A stretch of DNA of 64,000 nucleotides from JABFSS01 sp964449445. GTDB lineage: Bacteria > Patescibacteriota > Gracilibacteria > Peribacterales > Peribacteraceae. Each line of letters starts with the position of its first letter. The stretch's first letter is position 1. The position numbers and the translations under genes were made by a program. The notes beneath the pieces were generated by a model. That model was not told the origin of the DNA. It searched no databases and worked only from the letters and a program-made list of their open reading frames with translations. Of this stretch, positions 8,366-16,384 are shown piece after piece. The stretch covers positions 1 through 64,000 of the forward strand of contig CAYUZT010000003.1 in NCBI GenBank assembly GCA_964449445.1. The letters run 5' to 3'.

Positions 8366-9547
8366 TTGTTCACCTGCATCCCCTTTTCCGTGTACAGTGA
8401 GCCCCTTTTGCCCGAGCACAACGTCAACAGTGGCTCTTCGATTGCAAACGTGCCGGTGCATCTGGCACACGCTTCGCAGAAGTACTTTCCGTGGTTTCTG
8501 CATCCCGCTCCGTTGCAGGAAGCCCCCAAGAATACACTTCAGCTCTGCCAGGAGGTGTTCGCAGCGTTGAAAGCGTCCGTTGCTCCCGACATCGCCCAGG
8601 CTTTGGATCGAAACGCCGCCGTTGCCCTCGATATGATCTGGACTCTCCTTGAAGGCGGAATGCTTTTGCTGATCGGTCATTCATCATTGCCCGAGGTAAT
8701 AGAAATTGTCCGGGCGAGATTGCACATTGTCTTTGAGAACAATGGAGAGGTGGAAGTGCAGAAAACCTCTCCTCTGTATGCCTCTCAGCGCCACACAGTG
8801 GATGTTAAACTAGAGAACACAGATCGATTCAATCCACAGCACTTATGGAGGAGATTCCTGAAAACTCCGAAAAATTTGCAAGCTGCGCGTTCACAATTTG
8901 ATTCCCTGGAACTCACGGAGTTTGTTCTACAGCATATGCCGGAACTTGCACAGCCGACGGAAGTGACTGTGCAGGAATTTCTTCCGACTATGCGAAGAAC
9001 TCTTCTGCAGATTGTGGAAGATACACTCCACGCCCCTCCAAGTGCGGAAGAAAAGGAACGAGTGCGCAGCAATATCCTACAATGCATCATCGAAGCGGCT
9101 GATCGGGAATTTGGACAACAGCTGCAACAGAATTGGGATCCCGTGATCCAGCAGTATTCTCTGATGAATCCTTTACCGGGACATGACTATCCGCTTGATG
9201 AAGCGAAACAAATGGAACTCATCTTCGCCAATTTGATGATCAGATCTGCCGATCCTAAAGTTCCGCTCAAAGAATTGGCTCCGCTGATCATGGCATTTAT
9301 TACGATGGTCGCACATGAAGGCATCGAATTTTCCGCGCATGATGGCGTAGTACCCACTCGAGGCGCCACTCTCGAATGGATTGGAAATCTATTGAATGAG
9401 GTGATTGAGAAACGCCAAGTGTGTATGTCTGCATATCCGGAATATGCCATCTCACAGCTTGTGATCTGCAGCCAAGTACACAGCTTCAAATTCATTCAGA
9501 AAGTACTTCTTGGCCATGCGGCGACCGAGATGGATTTGGAAGATTGA
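8366..9547 (+). CDS. Hypothetical helical protein
   Basis: A 393-residue protein that I do not recognise. It looks largely alpha-helical, soluble and acidic, with no signal peptide, membrane helix or nucleotide motif. The far start is TTG at 8366, preceded by GGAGG at 8351-8355 with 10-nt spacing. In-frame TTG 8408 or GTG 8451 are alternatives, and the true N-terminus is uncertain. It follows the Xer gene by 7 nt and may be cotranscribed. Composition and size recall the unassigned protein at 50691, but I see no convincing shared motif. Confidence 0.6.
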   Translation: MFTCIPFSVYSEPLLPEHNVNSGSSIANVPVHLAHASQKYFPWFLHPAPLQEAPKNTLQLCQEVFAALKASVAPDIAQALDRNAAVALDMIWTLLEGGMLLLIGHSSLPEVIEIVRARLHIVFENNGEVEVQKTSPLYASQRHTVDVKLENTDRFNPQHLWRRFLKTPKNLQAARSQFDSLELTEFVLQHMPELAQPTEVTVQEFLPTMRRTLLQIVEDTLHAPPSAEEKERVRSNILQCIIEAADREFGQQLQQNWDPVIQQYSLMNPLPGHDYPLDEAKQMELIFANLMIRSADPKVPLKELAPLIMAFITMVAHEGIEFSAHDGVVPTRGATLEWIGNLLNEVIEKRQVCMSAYPEYAISQLVICSQVHSFKFIQKVLLGHAATEMDLED

Positions 9548-9567
9548 AAAGATACGCGCAAATGCGA

Positions 9568-9945
9568 TCACAACTCCATATTCGTTCCATGCACCCGCAC
9601 TTTCTTTTTAATGTTTTTACCAAACGCCTTCTGCACATGCTTCTCCAAGTTTTTCGCCTTCGCCATCGCTTCCAGGAGCAGGATTTCTTCGCTATCTCCT
9701 ATCCCCTCTTTTTTGCTCGTTTCATACGCTCCCTGAAGCCCAGTCATCAGGCGTTCCATCGAACGCATCATCCCCTGCTCCAACGCCTGCGGTGTGATCG
9801 GTTCACGTTTGATTTCCTGTAATTTGTCGCTCTTCTCGCATAGTGTGCACTTGGGCTTATCGAGCTCCGTACGCGCAAAGTCCCACTGGCAGCGAGTGCA
9901 GAGGTAGGTGACTAACGTGGTGGGTTTGGAGTTCTTCGATGCCAT
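9568..9945 (-). CDS. Small zinc-ribbon protein
   Basis: A 125-residue protein with an N-terminal zinc ribbon (CTRCQWDF ... KCTLCEKSD, two CxxC knuckles) followed by a charged helical domain ending in a very basic tail (GKNIKKKVRVHG). The arrangement suggests nucleic-acid or ribosome binding, but no family is recognised. ATG 9945 places the ribbon about 15 residues from the N-terminus. A TAGAAT hexamer ends 8 nt upstream of this start, fitting the leaderless pattern of the window. It is divergent from the peptidase gene at 9983. Confidence 0.68.
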   Translation of the reverse strand: MASKNSKPTTLVTYLCTRCQWDFARTELDKPKCTLCEKSDKLQEIKREPITPQALEQGMMRSMERLMTGLQGAYETSKKEGIGDSEEILLLEAMAKAKNLEKHVQKAFGKNIKKKVRVHGTNMEL

Positions 9946-9982
9946 AGTGGGCAATTCTAGCATGCGATATGATCATATTTCC

Positions 9983-10669
9983 ATGAAGATGATTCTTGCC
10001 GGAGGCGGTAATGCACAACAATCGAAGGCGGTTGATGAATTCTTTCTCCAATTCCTACCTAGGAAGAGGTTTCTTTTCATCCCTCATGCCATCTCCCCCA
10101 AGCTTTGGAAGCACGAAAAAGCATTGGAATGGATTCATAAACCCAAATCTTTTGAGAATATCGACATCGCGATGTGGAAAGACATTCACAGAAAGACGGC
10201 AGACGATTTAGAAGAATTCGATGCCCTGTACCTCATGGGGGGAAATACCTATGAATTACTCTACCAATTGAGATCTTCAGATTTTCTGACAGTCATCCGC
10301 GATTTTCTCGGCAAAGGAAAGATGGTGTACGGCATAAGCGCAGGTGCCTATGTGTTGGGGAAAGATATTCAAGACCGCATTCCGCCGGAAGATGAAGACA
10401 AAAACAGTATCGGACTTCAAGATCTCTCCGCACTCAATCTTGTAAAGAATCACAACGTGCATTGTCATTATATTCCGGAGCACGATAACTTGTTATTTGA
10501 GTTCGAAAAAAGGACGCAGATTCCTCTTGTAGCAATTCCCGAAACGTCCGGAGTATTTGTTGATGGTGATCACTGTCATTCGCTCGGGAGTGCACCCGTT
10601 TACATCTTCCAAAAAAACGGTCAGAAAATCGAGATTGCACCGAATACGGAATTTTCTCTCAAAGAATAA
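9983..10669 (+). CDS. Peptidase S51 family protein (PepE-like)
   Basis: A 228-residue protein with the class-I amidotransferase-like fold of dipeptidase E/cyanophycinase enzymes. It starts with the family strand MILAGGGNA, has LYLMGGNTYELL, and carries the nucleophile elbow GISAGAYVLG with the catalytic Ser. The later VAIPETSGVFV strand completes the fold. PepE cleaves Asp-X dipeptides; the substrate here is not certain. ATG 9983 is preferred over 9962. The last 11 bases overlap the 3' end of the convergent tyrS. Confidence 0.85.
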   Translation: MKMILAGGGNAQQSKAVDEFFLQFLPRKRFLFIPHAISPKLWKHEKALEWIHKPKSFENIDIAMWKDIHRKTADDLEEFDALYLMGGNTYELLYQLRSSDFLTVIRDFLGKGKMVYGISAGAYVLGKDIQDRIPPEDEDKNSIGLQDLSALNLVKNHNVHCHYIPEHDNLLFEFEKRTQIPLVAIPETSGVFVDGDHCHSLGSAPVYIFQKNGQKIEIAPNTEFSLKE

Positions 10670-11852
10670 TCTTCACAAACTTCCTCTTCCCCACCTTCAG
10701 AATCACCCCCTTCGCCAAGGCTTCGGGGGTCAGGCCCTGCTCAGCTTTTGCATCAATAGAGATCACTTTCTTCTCATTGAGCGTCACTCCACCCTGCTCA
10801 ATCAACCTCCTCGCTTCCGATTTTGAGGTCACCAGTTTTTCTTCCATCATTACATCCACAATCAAGCTCCCCTTCTCCACTTTTACTTCTTTGATGTCTT
10901 CGGGCAGCTCGTGTTTGGTGAATACCGCAGTGAACTCCCCTTCCGCATGCGCGGCCGCCTCTGCACCGTGATAGAGCGTGACCACTTCGCGCGCCAGATG
11001 CATCTTGGCGTCTTTCGGGTTCATTTTTCCTTTGAGTGATTTCTCGATCTCTTTGACTTCGGCCATCGGCATTTCGGTCACGCATTCCAGGTACGTCACG
11101 ATCAATTCATCTTTAATCGACATCAGCTTGCCGTACATTTCTTTTGCGGAGTCCTCCAGCCAGATGCAGTTATCGTAGGTTTTGCTCATCTTGCGGCCAT
11201 CGGTGCCTTCGATGAGTTTGGTCGTGAGCACGAACTTGTCGCGCTTGCCGAAGGCCTTTTGGAGCGTGCGGCCGGCGAGCATGTTGAAGAGCTGATCGTT
11301 GCCGCCCAGTTCCACGTCGACATCCAAGATGACTGAGTCGTAGCCCACCAAAAGTGGGTAGAGGAATTCCATGACCGCGATTTCTTTATCCTGCTTCATG
11401 CGTTCCTTGAACATATCGCGCTGGAGCATCTGCTTAACCGTAAAGTGACTGGCGAGCTCCAGAAGTTTTTCACCATCAAGTTTTCGCAGCCACTCATGGT
11501 TGTAGCGGAGTTCAATTTTACTGAAGTCGAGAATCTTGCTCGCTTGTTTCTTGTACGTCTCAAAGTTTTTCTTGATCTGTTCCTCGGTGAGCGGCTCGCG
11601 CATTTTATCTTGCCCCGACGGATCCCCGATCATCGCGGTAAAACTACCGATCAAGAAGATCACATGATGCCCGGCATCAGTGAAAGCTTTCAGTTTCCGT
11701 AGTGGAACGGAGTGACCCAGATGGAGTTTTGCCCCGGTTGGATCAATACCCAGGTACACCCGCATCGGTTTGCCGCTCTTGAGCTTTTCCTCGGCAAGAG
11801 GGCGTGGAACCACGTCACAGACGGCGCGGGAGAGAATTTCGGCGGAGGACAT
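10659..11852 (-). CDS. tyrS: Tyrosyl-tRNA synthetase
   Basis: A 397-residue class I synthetase that charges tRNA-Tyr. Signature motifs are HLGH (HIGH box, about residue 43), the tyrosine-pocket stretch DVELGGNDQLFN, and KMSKT (KMSKS loop). The C-terminal S4 RNA-binding domain spans about residues 335-397 (VTSKSEARRLIEQGGV). The domain layout is that of the TyrZ-like subfamily. Within the S4 domain, the segment TPEALAKGV is encoded by a GC-rich palindrome that looks inserted (see 10705-10730). A TACACT hexamer 7 nt upstream of the ATG suggests a leaderless start. No T-box leader is present. Confidence 0.96.
   Translation of the reverse strand: MSSAEILSRAVCDVVPRPLAEEKLKSGKPMRVYLGIDPTGAKLHLGHSVPLRKLKAFTDAGHHVIFLIGSFTAMIGDPSGQDKMREPLTEEQIKKNFETYKKQASKILDFSKIELRYNHEWLRKLDGEKLLELASHFTVKQMLQRDMFKERMKQDKEIAVMEFLYPLLVGYDSVILDVDVELGGNDQLFNMLAGRTLQKAFGKRDKFVLTTKLIEGTDGRKMSKTYDNCIWLEDSAKEMYGKLMSIKDELIVTYLECVTEMPMAEVKEIEKSLKGKMNPKDAKMHLAREVVTLYHGAEAAAHAEGEFTAVFTKHELPEDIKEVKVEKGSLIVDVMMEEKLVTSKSEARRLIEQGGVTLNEKKVISIDAKAEQGLTPEALAKGVILKVGKRKFVKIIL
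10705..10730. repeat. GC-rich palindrome inside the tyrS S4 domain
   Basis: ACCCCC at 10705-10710 pairs with GGGGGT at 10725-10730 around TTCGCCAAGGCTTC. This resembles the CCGCC-TTCGCCAAGGCTTCGG palindrome widespread in CPR genomes. It lies in frame and encodes TPEALAKGV near the TyrS C-terminus. Confidence 0.6.
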
Positions 11853-12164
11853 TGATGGCAGTGTAGCGAATCTTCAAAGATGGTGGGAGTTTTTTCGTGA
11901 ACTCACCGAGGGGGAAGCGGTCGCGTTTAATAAGGGGCCAGGACATGCCTGACCCCCGAGCAGACGATGCGAACACAATATCCTTACCTTCAGAGACATC
12001 GTCTGCGCACGTAAGTCATTGGAAATGAAAAGACATTCCTCGTCGTACAGATATGATCTGACTTGAGGAATGCGACTCACATGCAGTACCCTAAGGTGAT
12101 GGTGTCATCATGCACTCAAACGAAATCTTCGTCAACGTTACACTTTCGAGGTACCATCACTCCA
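11853..12164. other. 312-nt divergent spacer with nested hairpins
   Basis: Between tyrS (minus) and the pseudouridine synthase gene (plus) there is no gene. The spacer holds a REP-like hairpin (11934-11956) and three well-paired helices: GCAGACGATG 11960-11969 with 11997-12006; CATTCCTC 12034-12041 with 12065-12072, enclosing CAGAT-atg-ATCTG; and GTGATGGT 12096-12103 with 12153-12160. The last lies immediately before the plus-strand start codon and could form a 5' UTR structure. Confidence 0.5.
11934..11956. repeat. REP-like hairpin GGGGCCAGG-acatg-CCTGACCCC
   Basis: A compact palindrome with one mismatch and a 5-nt loop. It resembles the TAAGGGGTCAGG palindromes associated with REP-type tyrosine transposases. 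No such transposase lies nearby, and no T-run follows, so it is not an intrinsic terminator. Confidence 0.45.
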
Positions 12165-13130
12165 ATGCCCGAATGGATCGCCTCGTTACCGGATCGACTC
12201 GATGCTTTTCTCGCATCCGACAGTCGTATGCTTAGTCGCGTGAAGGCGCAGAAAGCCATTGATGAAGGGCAAGTGTCGGTCAACGATGAGGTGACCAAGA
12301 AGCCCTCTCATCGGGTGCAGGAGGGAGATAAGGTCTCGCTGCGCGAGAATGGAAAATTGAAAATGGAAAATGAAATAGGGGTTCTACTGACAGACCTCCA
12401 TCTGTCTTTGCTGTACGAAGACGACGCGTGTTTGGTTGTGAATAAGCCAGCGGGTGTTGCTGTTCACCCCGGTGCGGGAATGGCTCCAGGTGAGGTCACG
12501 CTGCTTTCGGGGATCGCATTCCTGTTCAAGAAACAGAGACTCCCCTTCTCCGGCGAATCGGTACTGGTGCATCGCTTGGATAAAGATACAACTGGATGTC
12601 TGCTCGTTGCGAAAACTCCTGCGGCGCATCTTTTCCTGCAAGAACAATTTGAAACCCGGACGGTGAAGAAATCGTACCTCGCCATTGTTGCGGGAATTCC
12701 GAAGCTTATGGAGGCGACTGTGGATGCGCCGATCGGCAGGAGCGTGGGGAATCGCACGAAGATGTCGGTGCGCGCGTCGCTCAGTAGCCGCGAGGCGCAG
12801 ACGACGTACCGGGTTCTTGCCTCGGGACCGGGCTCGGGACCGGGTGCAGCGTTGCTGGAATGTGACCTCCATACTGGGCGGACGCATCAAATACGCGTTC
12901 ACCTGCATTCCATCGGTCACCCGGTGCTTGGGGATGGGGCATATGTGTCTGCATTGAGCGAGCGCCTGACGCAGGAATTTGATATCCGCAGCATCTGTCT
13001 GCATGCGTGGAAGCTCATGTTTACGTCACCGGCGGATCAGAAAGAGCACGCGATCACCGCTCCCCTGCCACAGGCACTTTCGAGGGCGATGGAGGCGGCG
13101 GGAATTTCTTGGAAAACGAATGATAAATGA
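12165..13130 (+). CDS. RluA-family 23S rRNA pseudouridine synthase (RluD-like)
   Basis: A 321-residue protein with an N-terminal S4 domain (about residues 10-65, LDAFLASDS, SRVKAQKAI) and an RluA-type catalytic domain. The catalytic motif HRLDKDTTGCLLVAK carries the active-site Asp, and later family motifs are GRTHQIRVHLHSIGHPVLGD. It isomerises uridines in 23S rRNA (RluD sites 1911/1915/1917 in E. coli), but site specificity is inferred only from the S4-RluA architecture. The linker between the two domains (NGKLKMENEIG) is encoded by an AT-rich short-word array like those between genes. I chose ATG 12165 because the S4 domain starts right after it. Confidence 0.9.
   Translation: MPEWIASLPDRLDAFLASDSRMLSRVKAQKAIDEGQVSVNDEVTKKPSHRVQEGDKVSLRENGKLKMENEIGVLLTDLHLSLLYEDDACLVVNKPAGVAVHPGAGMAPGEVTLLSGIAFLFKKQRLPFSGESVLVHRLDKDTTGCLLVAKTPAAHLFLQEQFETRTVKKSYLAIVAGIPKLMEATVDAPIGRSVGNRTKMSVRASLSSREAQTTYRVLASGPGSGPGAALLECDLHTGRTHQIRVHLHSIGHPVLGDGAYVSALSERLTQEFDIRSICLHAWKLMFTSPADQKEHAITAPLPQALSRAMEAAGISWKTNDK
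12346..12378. repeat. Short-word array inside the pseudouridine synthase gene
   Basis: The words GGAAAATTG, AAAATGG and AAAATGAAA occur in tandem, matching the intergenic array style, but they encode the interdomain linker of the RluA-family enzyme. The insertion keeps frame and lies between the S4 and catalytic domains. Confidence 0.55.
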
Positions 13131-13169
13131 TTAATGATAAAGAAAGTTATAAATTTCCTTTATCATTAA
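13131..13169. terminator. Bidirectional hairpin between convergent genes
   Basis: TTAATGATAAAG (13131-13142) pairs perfectly with CTTTATCATTAA (13158-13169), with A/T-rich flanks on both sides. It lies between the 3' ends of the pseudouridine synthase and FecR-like genes and can serve as a terminator in both directions. It is built from the same AT-rich words seen in other gaps. Confidence 0.6.
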
Positions 13170-13180
13170 TTATTAGCCAT

Positions 13181-14896
13181 TTATTTCGGCTGATACTCCA
13201 CTGTGTACGTCAGTGCATCAAGAATCTGATTCTCCCCGTCCCGCGCGATAACCTTGTACACGTTCCTCCCCTTCTTGAGGTTATTGATCGCAACGTCGAC
13301 GATGTAGTTCCAGCTCTCCTTGCCGGGCTTATAGAGTTGCAGCCGGTAATCGTTCACCCAGATCGATGCTGTCTTCGGCGATGTCGATCCGATCAGAAGA
13401 AAACCGGTTCCTGTCTCCGTGTGCGTCGTTCCCGGCTCGGGCAGATTGATGAGGAGTGTCCCTGGCAGCAGCGGTGCGTTTTGTGGCAGCGGCCCGGCTC
13501 CCGCGGCACTACTTCCTACTGCTGCAGAACTTGCGGTGGAAACGACGCCATCGGCACCCTCGCCTCCCTGGATGATCGTGAGTCTGGCAGCCGGGCTCTT
13601 TTTACCCTGCGCATCGAGAGCGTACACATCGTACGTGTTTGTTCCCGTCACCATGTTTCGCAGTCGCAGGCTCGCGACGTAACTCCACTCCCCTTTCGCC
13701 GGGTCAAACAGCTGCAGTTTGTAGTCGTTCACCATGATGCCCACTGCTCCCTTGGGCGCTCCACCACGGAGAATTAATTCCTCCGCGTGTGTCCGGTACG
13801 TATCGCCCGCGCGCGCGGGAGTAGTGATGGTGGGGGCGGAAAGAGGCGGTGCGGGTGCTCGGGTGATCCTGCGCTGTACCTCGGCCAATACCGTCCGTGC
13901 GTCGTCGAGCGCTTGCACCGTGATAGCAAATTCAGCCTGGCCATCCGGAGGCGAGACTTCCTGCGAGAAGGTCCGCTTGGCGGTATCGAGCAGCGCCGGG
14001 CGGCCGTTGACGAGAATTCGCGTCACGCCCGCGCCCACCAAGCCACGGACGATCACCGTAGGTGTCGTCAGTACCATGCCGTTCTGCGGCTCTATGAGCG
14101 TGAGAAGCTCCGTCGATGCATTCCCGGGTGCAGAGCTGCGCGTGCCGATGGATGCCTGACTCAGGAGCGCGCGACTTTCGACGACAAACGCAGATCGCGC
14201 TTCTGCCTGGTCCAGCGGCGAGCGGTAATCGAAGATGTTTGCGCCCACCTGGGCGCTTGCGGGCAGCGTCCACTGCTGGCCTTCGCTGATGAGGAAAGGA
14301 TCGTGCCCCGCGAGCGTGACCGAAATCCCTTCGCTCTCGCTCGAGAAGACCAAGACTCTCGTTGGCGACAGGAGCGCTTCCGTACCCGGCGTGATCGAAA
14401 ATTTCAGCGTGGGAGACGTGATCGTCCACGCGATGCTTCCGGTGAAGCTGCGAACCCCGGCGGTCATCAGCCAGATATTGCCTTTCTCCAGCGCCAGCGT
14501 GAGCTGAGACGAGCGCTGTCCGCGGGAGCTCTCGGTGATGGTCAGTTCTGTGCCGTCATCGAGTCTCGCCCGAGAACCGTCGAAAAACTGGAGCGACGCA
14601 TGGGCTCCCGGCCCCGTGATCACGGTCTCTTCCGGAAAGAGCATCATGCCGTTCTCGGCGCGCTGCTGCTTGCCGTCAATGCTCACGCTGACGGTTCCCC
14701 GCTCCTCAACAGCCAAAAATGCCCCTGCGCGTTCCAGTCCGCCTCCGAAGCCAAGCAGCCGGAGAAAGAGCGTCCAAATGAGGTACGCGGCAAACAGGAC
14801 TGCCCCGCCGGCAAGCAGGATACGCAGGCTACGCGGGAGCGTGTGCTCGGCTGCGAGCGGGTAGGCTCCGCGGCGGTGGCGGGGACGGAGGTACAT
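13181..14896 (-). CDS. Membrane-anchored FecR-domain surface protein with Ig-like repeats
   Basis: A 571-residue protein with a short basic N-terminus, one transmembrane helix (about 25-50, ILLAGGAVLFAAYLIWTLFL) and a FecR-type domain (about 65-185: ENGMMLFPEETVITGPGA, FFDGSRARLDDGTELTI, LEKGNIWLMT). FecR domains outside iron signalling are common on surface proteins. The C-terminal half holds bacterial Ig-like units. The segments MVNDYKLQLFDPAKGEW and WVNDYRLQLYKPGKESW are internal duplicates about 120 residues apart, separated by an Ala/Ser-rich linker. It lies just downstream of, and in the same direction as, the PilB-like ATPase gene. Function is unknown, likely envelope or surface. Confidence 0.8.
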   Translation of the reverse strand: MYLRPRHRRGAYPLAAEHTLPRSLRILLAGGAVLFAAYLIWTLFLRLLGFGGGLERAGAFLAVEERGTVSVSIDGKQQRAENGMMLFPEETVITGPGAHASLQFFDGSRARLDDGTELTITESSRGQRSSQLTLALEKGNIWLMTAGVRSFTGSIAWTITSPTLKFSITPGTEALLSPTRVLVFSSESEGISVTLAGHDPFLISEGQQWTLPASAQVGANIFDYRSPLDQAEARSAFVVESRALLSQASIGTRSSAPGNASTELLTLIEPQNGMVLTTPTVIVRGLVGAGVTRILVNGRPALLDTAKRTFSQEVSPPDGQAEFAITVQALDDARTVLAEVQRRITRAPAPPLSAPTITTPARAGDTYRTHAEELILRGGAPKGAVGIMVNDYKLQLFDPAKGEWSYVASLRLRNMVTGTNTYDVYALDAQGKKSPAARLTIIQGGEGADGVVSTASSAAVGSSAAGAGPLPQNAPLLPGTLLINLPEPGTTHTETGTGFLLIGSTSPKTASIWVNDYRLQLYKPGKESWNYIVDVAINNLKKGRNVYKVIARDGENQILDALTYTVEYQPK

Positions 14897-14939
14897 GGGA
14901 GTACATCATACTACGGAGCGGGTGGAGGTTGATGCAAGT

Positions 14940-15108
14940 GAAAGGAAAGAAGCCAAGGAAGCTAAAGAAGCCCACGATGCCAAAGAAAAGGAAGTCGAAG
15001 AAGCTAAAAGAAACCAAAGAGAAAATAAGAAATGAATAGCAGATTCTTTTTGAATCCTCGTATTCCTGTTCATCTTTTCCTTGGCTTCTTTGACTTCGTT
15101 GACATCTT
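14940..15108. repeat. Long inverted short-word array (AAGCCAAGGAAGC words)
   Basis: A purine-rich arm (GAAGCCAAGGAAGC, TAAAGAAGCCC, GATGCCAAAGAAAAGG, AGTCGAAGAAGC) at 14940-15025 is mirrored by TTTTCCTTGGCTTCTTTGACTTCGTTGACATC words at 15070-15108. Together they can fold into one long imperfect hairpin between pilB and the FecR-like gene. The vocabulary equals that at 2588, 38106 and 42181. Confidence 0.7.
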
Positions 15109-15110
15109 CG

Positions 15111-16235
15111 TCATCCTGTGACTCGAGCCACCTCCTCCCGCGTTGTCTTCTTTTCCTTCACCGCCTCCTCTCCCCATTCCTTCATCGTCTTCAATCCTTC
15201 TTTCTTCGCCTGCGCTTCGATCACGGTCGCGTCACTCAAGTTCAATATCAACTGTTGCATCGTGGGGCTCACTATCAGCAATTCCGGCAGCGCCATCTGG
15301 CCGCCATACGTTGCGTTCGCGCCGGGGTCGCATTCCTTGCCTTTGCATTCCTCGGAGACTGTCCGCACCAGCCGCTGTGCCAATACCGCCCTGAGCGCCG
15401 GAGCGAAGGTGTAGGGGCTCACGCCCATGGAGAGCAGACGTGGGATCGCCTCCACTGCCGAGTTCGTGTGGAGGGTGCTAAGAACAAGGTGGCCCGTGAG
15501 CGCCGCGTTCACTGCCGTCTGTGCGGTCTCCAGGTCGCGGATTTCGCCCACCAAAATCACGTCGGGGTCGTGACGCAGAATGCTTCGCAGTCCCTGTGCG
15601 AACGTGAAATCGTGATCGGGGTCGATCTCGCTCTGGATGATGCCAGGAAGCTCGTACTCCACCGGATCTTCGAGCGTGATGATATTGCGTTCCTTGCCGA
15701 TGATCGTACTGAGCAGTGCGTAGAGCGTCGTTGTTTTTCCCGAGCCCGTCGGTCCCGTGACGAGAATCAAACCATTGGGAATTTCCACCAGTTCTTTCAA
15801 CTGGTTGGCGATCACCTGCGGAAAGCCGATCTCCGGGAGAGGCCGAATACCGTGTGCGGGATCGAGCAGACGAAGCGTTATTGCTTCGCCGAAGCGCGAG
15901 GGGAGTGTTGCAACGCGAACATTGATGCTTCGACTCCGCTCAGCACTAATTCCGTCTTGTGATACGAATACATATTGCCCGTCCTGCGGGACATTCGTGA
16001 TATTCAGTTTGAGCTTCGCCAAAAACTTCACCCGGCGCACGAGATCCACGTATACGGGATGCGGAATGGTCGCGAGGGTCAGGAGAATCCCGTGGAGACG
16101 CCATTCCAGACGGACGTCGGTTTTCTGCGGCGATAAGTGAAGGTCGGACACACGCTGGGCAACAGCTTCTTGCTGCAGCGTCGTCAGAAGGTGCTCGCCG
16201 TCCAGTTTGCTGAAGTCGATGTTTGTAGGAGACAT
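15111..16235 (-). CDS. PilB/GspE-type secretion ATPase
   Basis: A 374-residue type II/IV secretion-system ATPase that powers pilus assembly or type II-like export from the cytoplasmic face. The short N-terminal domain contains DLHLSP. The RecA-like core has Walker A GPTGSGKTTT, the Asp box ITLEDPVEYE, Walker B VILVGEIRDLETA and the His box LSTLHTNSA. It is shorter than canonical PilB: the MshEN/N1 domain is absent, and the usual four-Cys zinc knuckle is reduced to one CKGKEC pair. No pilin, PilC or prepilin peptidase gene lies in the window. A TTGGCC-17-TAGAAT promoter lies 8 nt before the ATG. Confidence 0.92.
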   Translation of the reverse strand: MSPTNIDFSKLDGEHLLTTLQQEAVAQRVSDLHLSPQKTDVRLEWRLHGILLTLATIPHPVYVDLVRRVKFLAKLKLNITNVPQDGQYVFVSQDGISAERSRSINVRVATLPSRFGEAITLRLLDPAHGIRPLPEIGFPQVIANQLKELVEIPNGLILVTGPTGSGKTTTLYALLSTIIGKERNIITLEDPVEYELPGIIQSEIDPDHDFTFAQGLRSILRHDPDVILVGEIRDLETAQTAVNAALTGHLVLSTLHTNSAVEAIPRLLSMGVSPYTFAPALRAVLAQRLVRTVSEECKGKECDPGANATYGGQMALPELLIVSPTMQQLILNLSDATVIEAQAKKEGLKTMKEWGEEAVKEKKTTREEVARVTG

Positions 16236-16243
16236 TTCTCTTT

Positions 16244-16272
16244 ATTCTACCACAAAAATGACCAATGGCCAA
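16244..16272 (-). promoter_or_regulatory. Predicted promoter of the pilB-like gene
   Basis: On the minus strand, TTGGCC (16272-16267), 17 nt and TAGAAT (16249-16244) end 8 nt before the ATG at 16235, predicting a leaderless or near-leaderless transcript. The -35 is part of a short-word array. Confidence 0.55.
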
Positions 16273-16384
16273 TCGCCAAGGAAGACAAAAAGCCCCAAAG
16301 CTGCAAGTTTCAACCTTCTGTCATTCAGATCTTGGAATATTCCTTGATGATTGATGATTGGTCATTGATCATTCGTCGTCACGT
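16258..16384. repeat. Divergent-spacer short-word array (TTGGTCATTGATC words)
   Basis: Words ATGACCAATGGCC and AATCGCCAAGG at one end and TTGATGATTGATGATTGG, TCATTGATCATTCG at the other are partial inverse copies. They fill the divergent gap between pilB and the PBP gene and supply -35-like TTGNNC hexamers. Confidence 0.55.

Noticed and set aside
11853..12060. T-box leader for tyrS
   Set aside because: No T-box bulge sequence or antiterminator is found on the minus strand, and a -10 lies 7 nt from the ATG.
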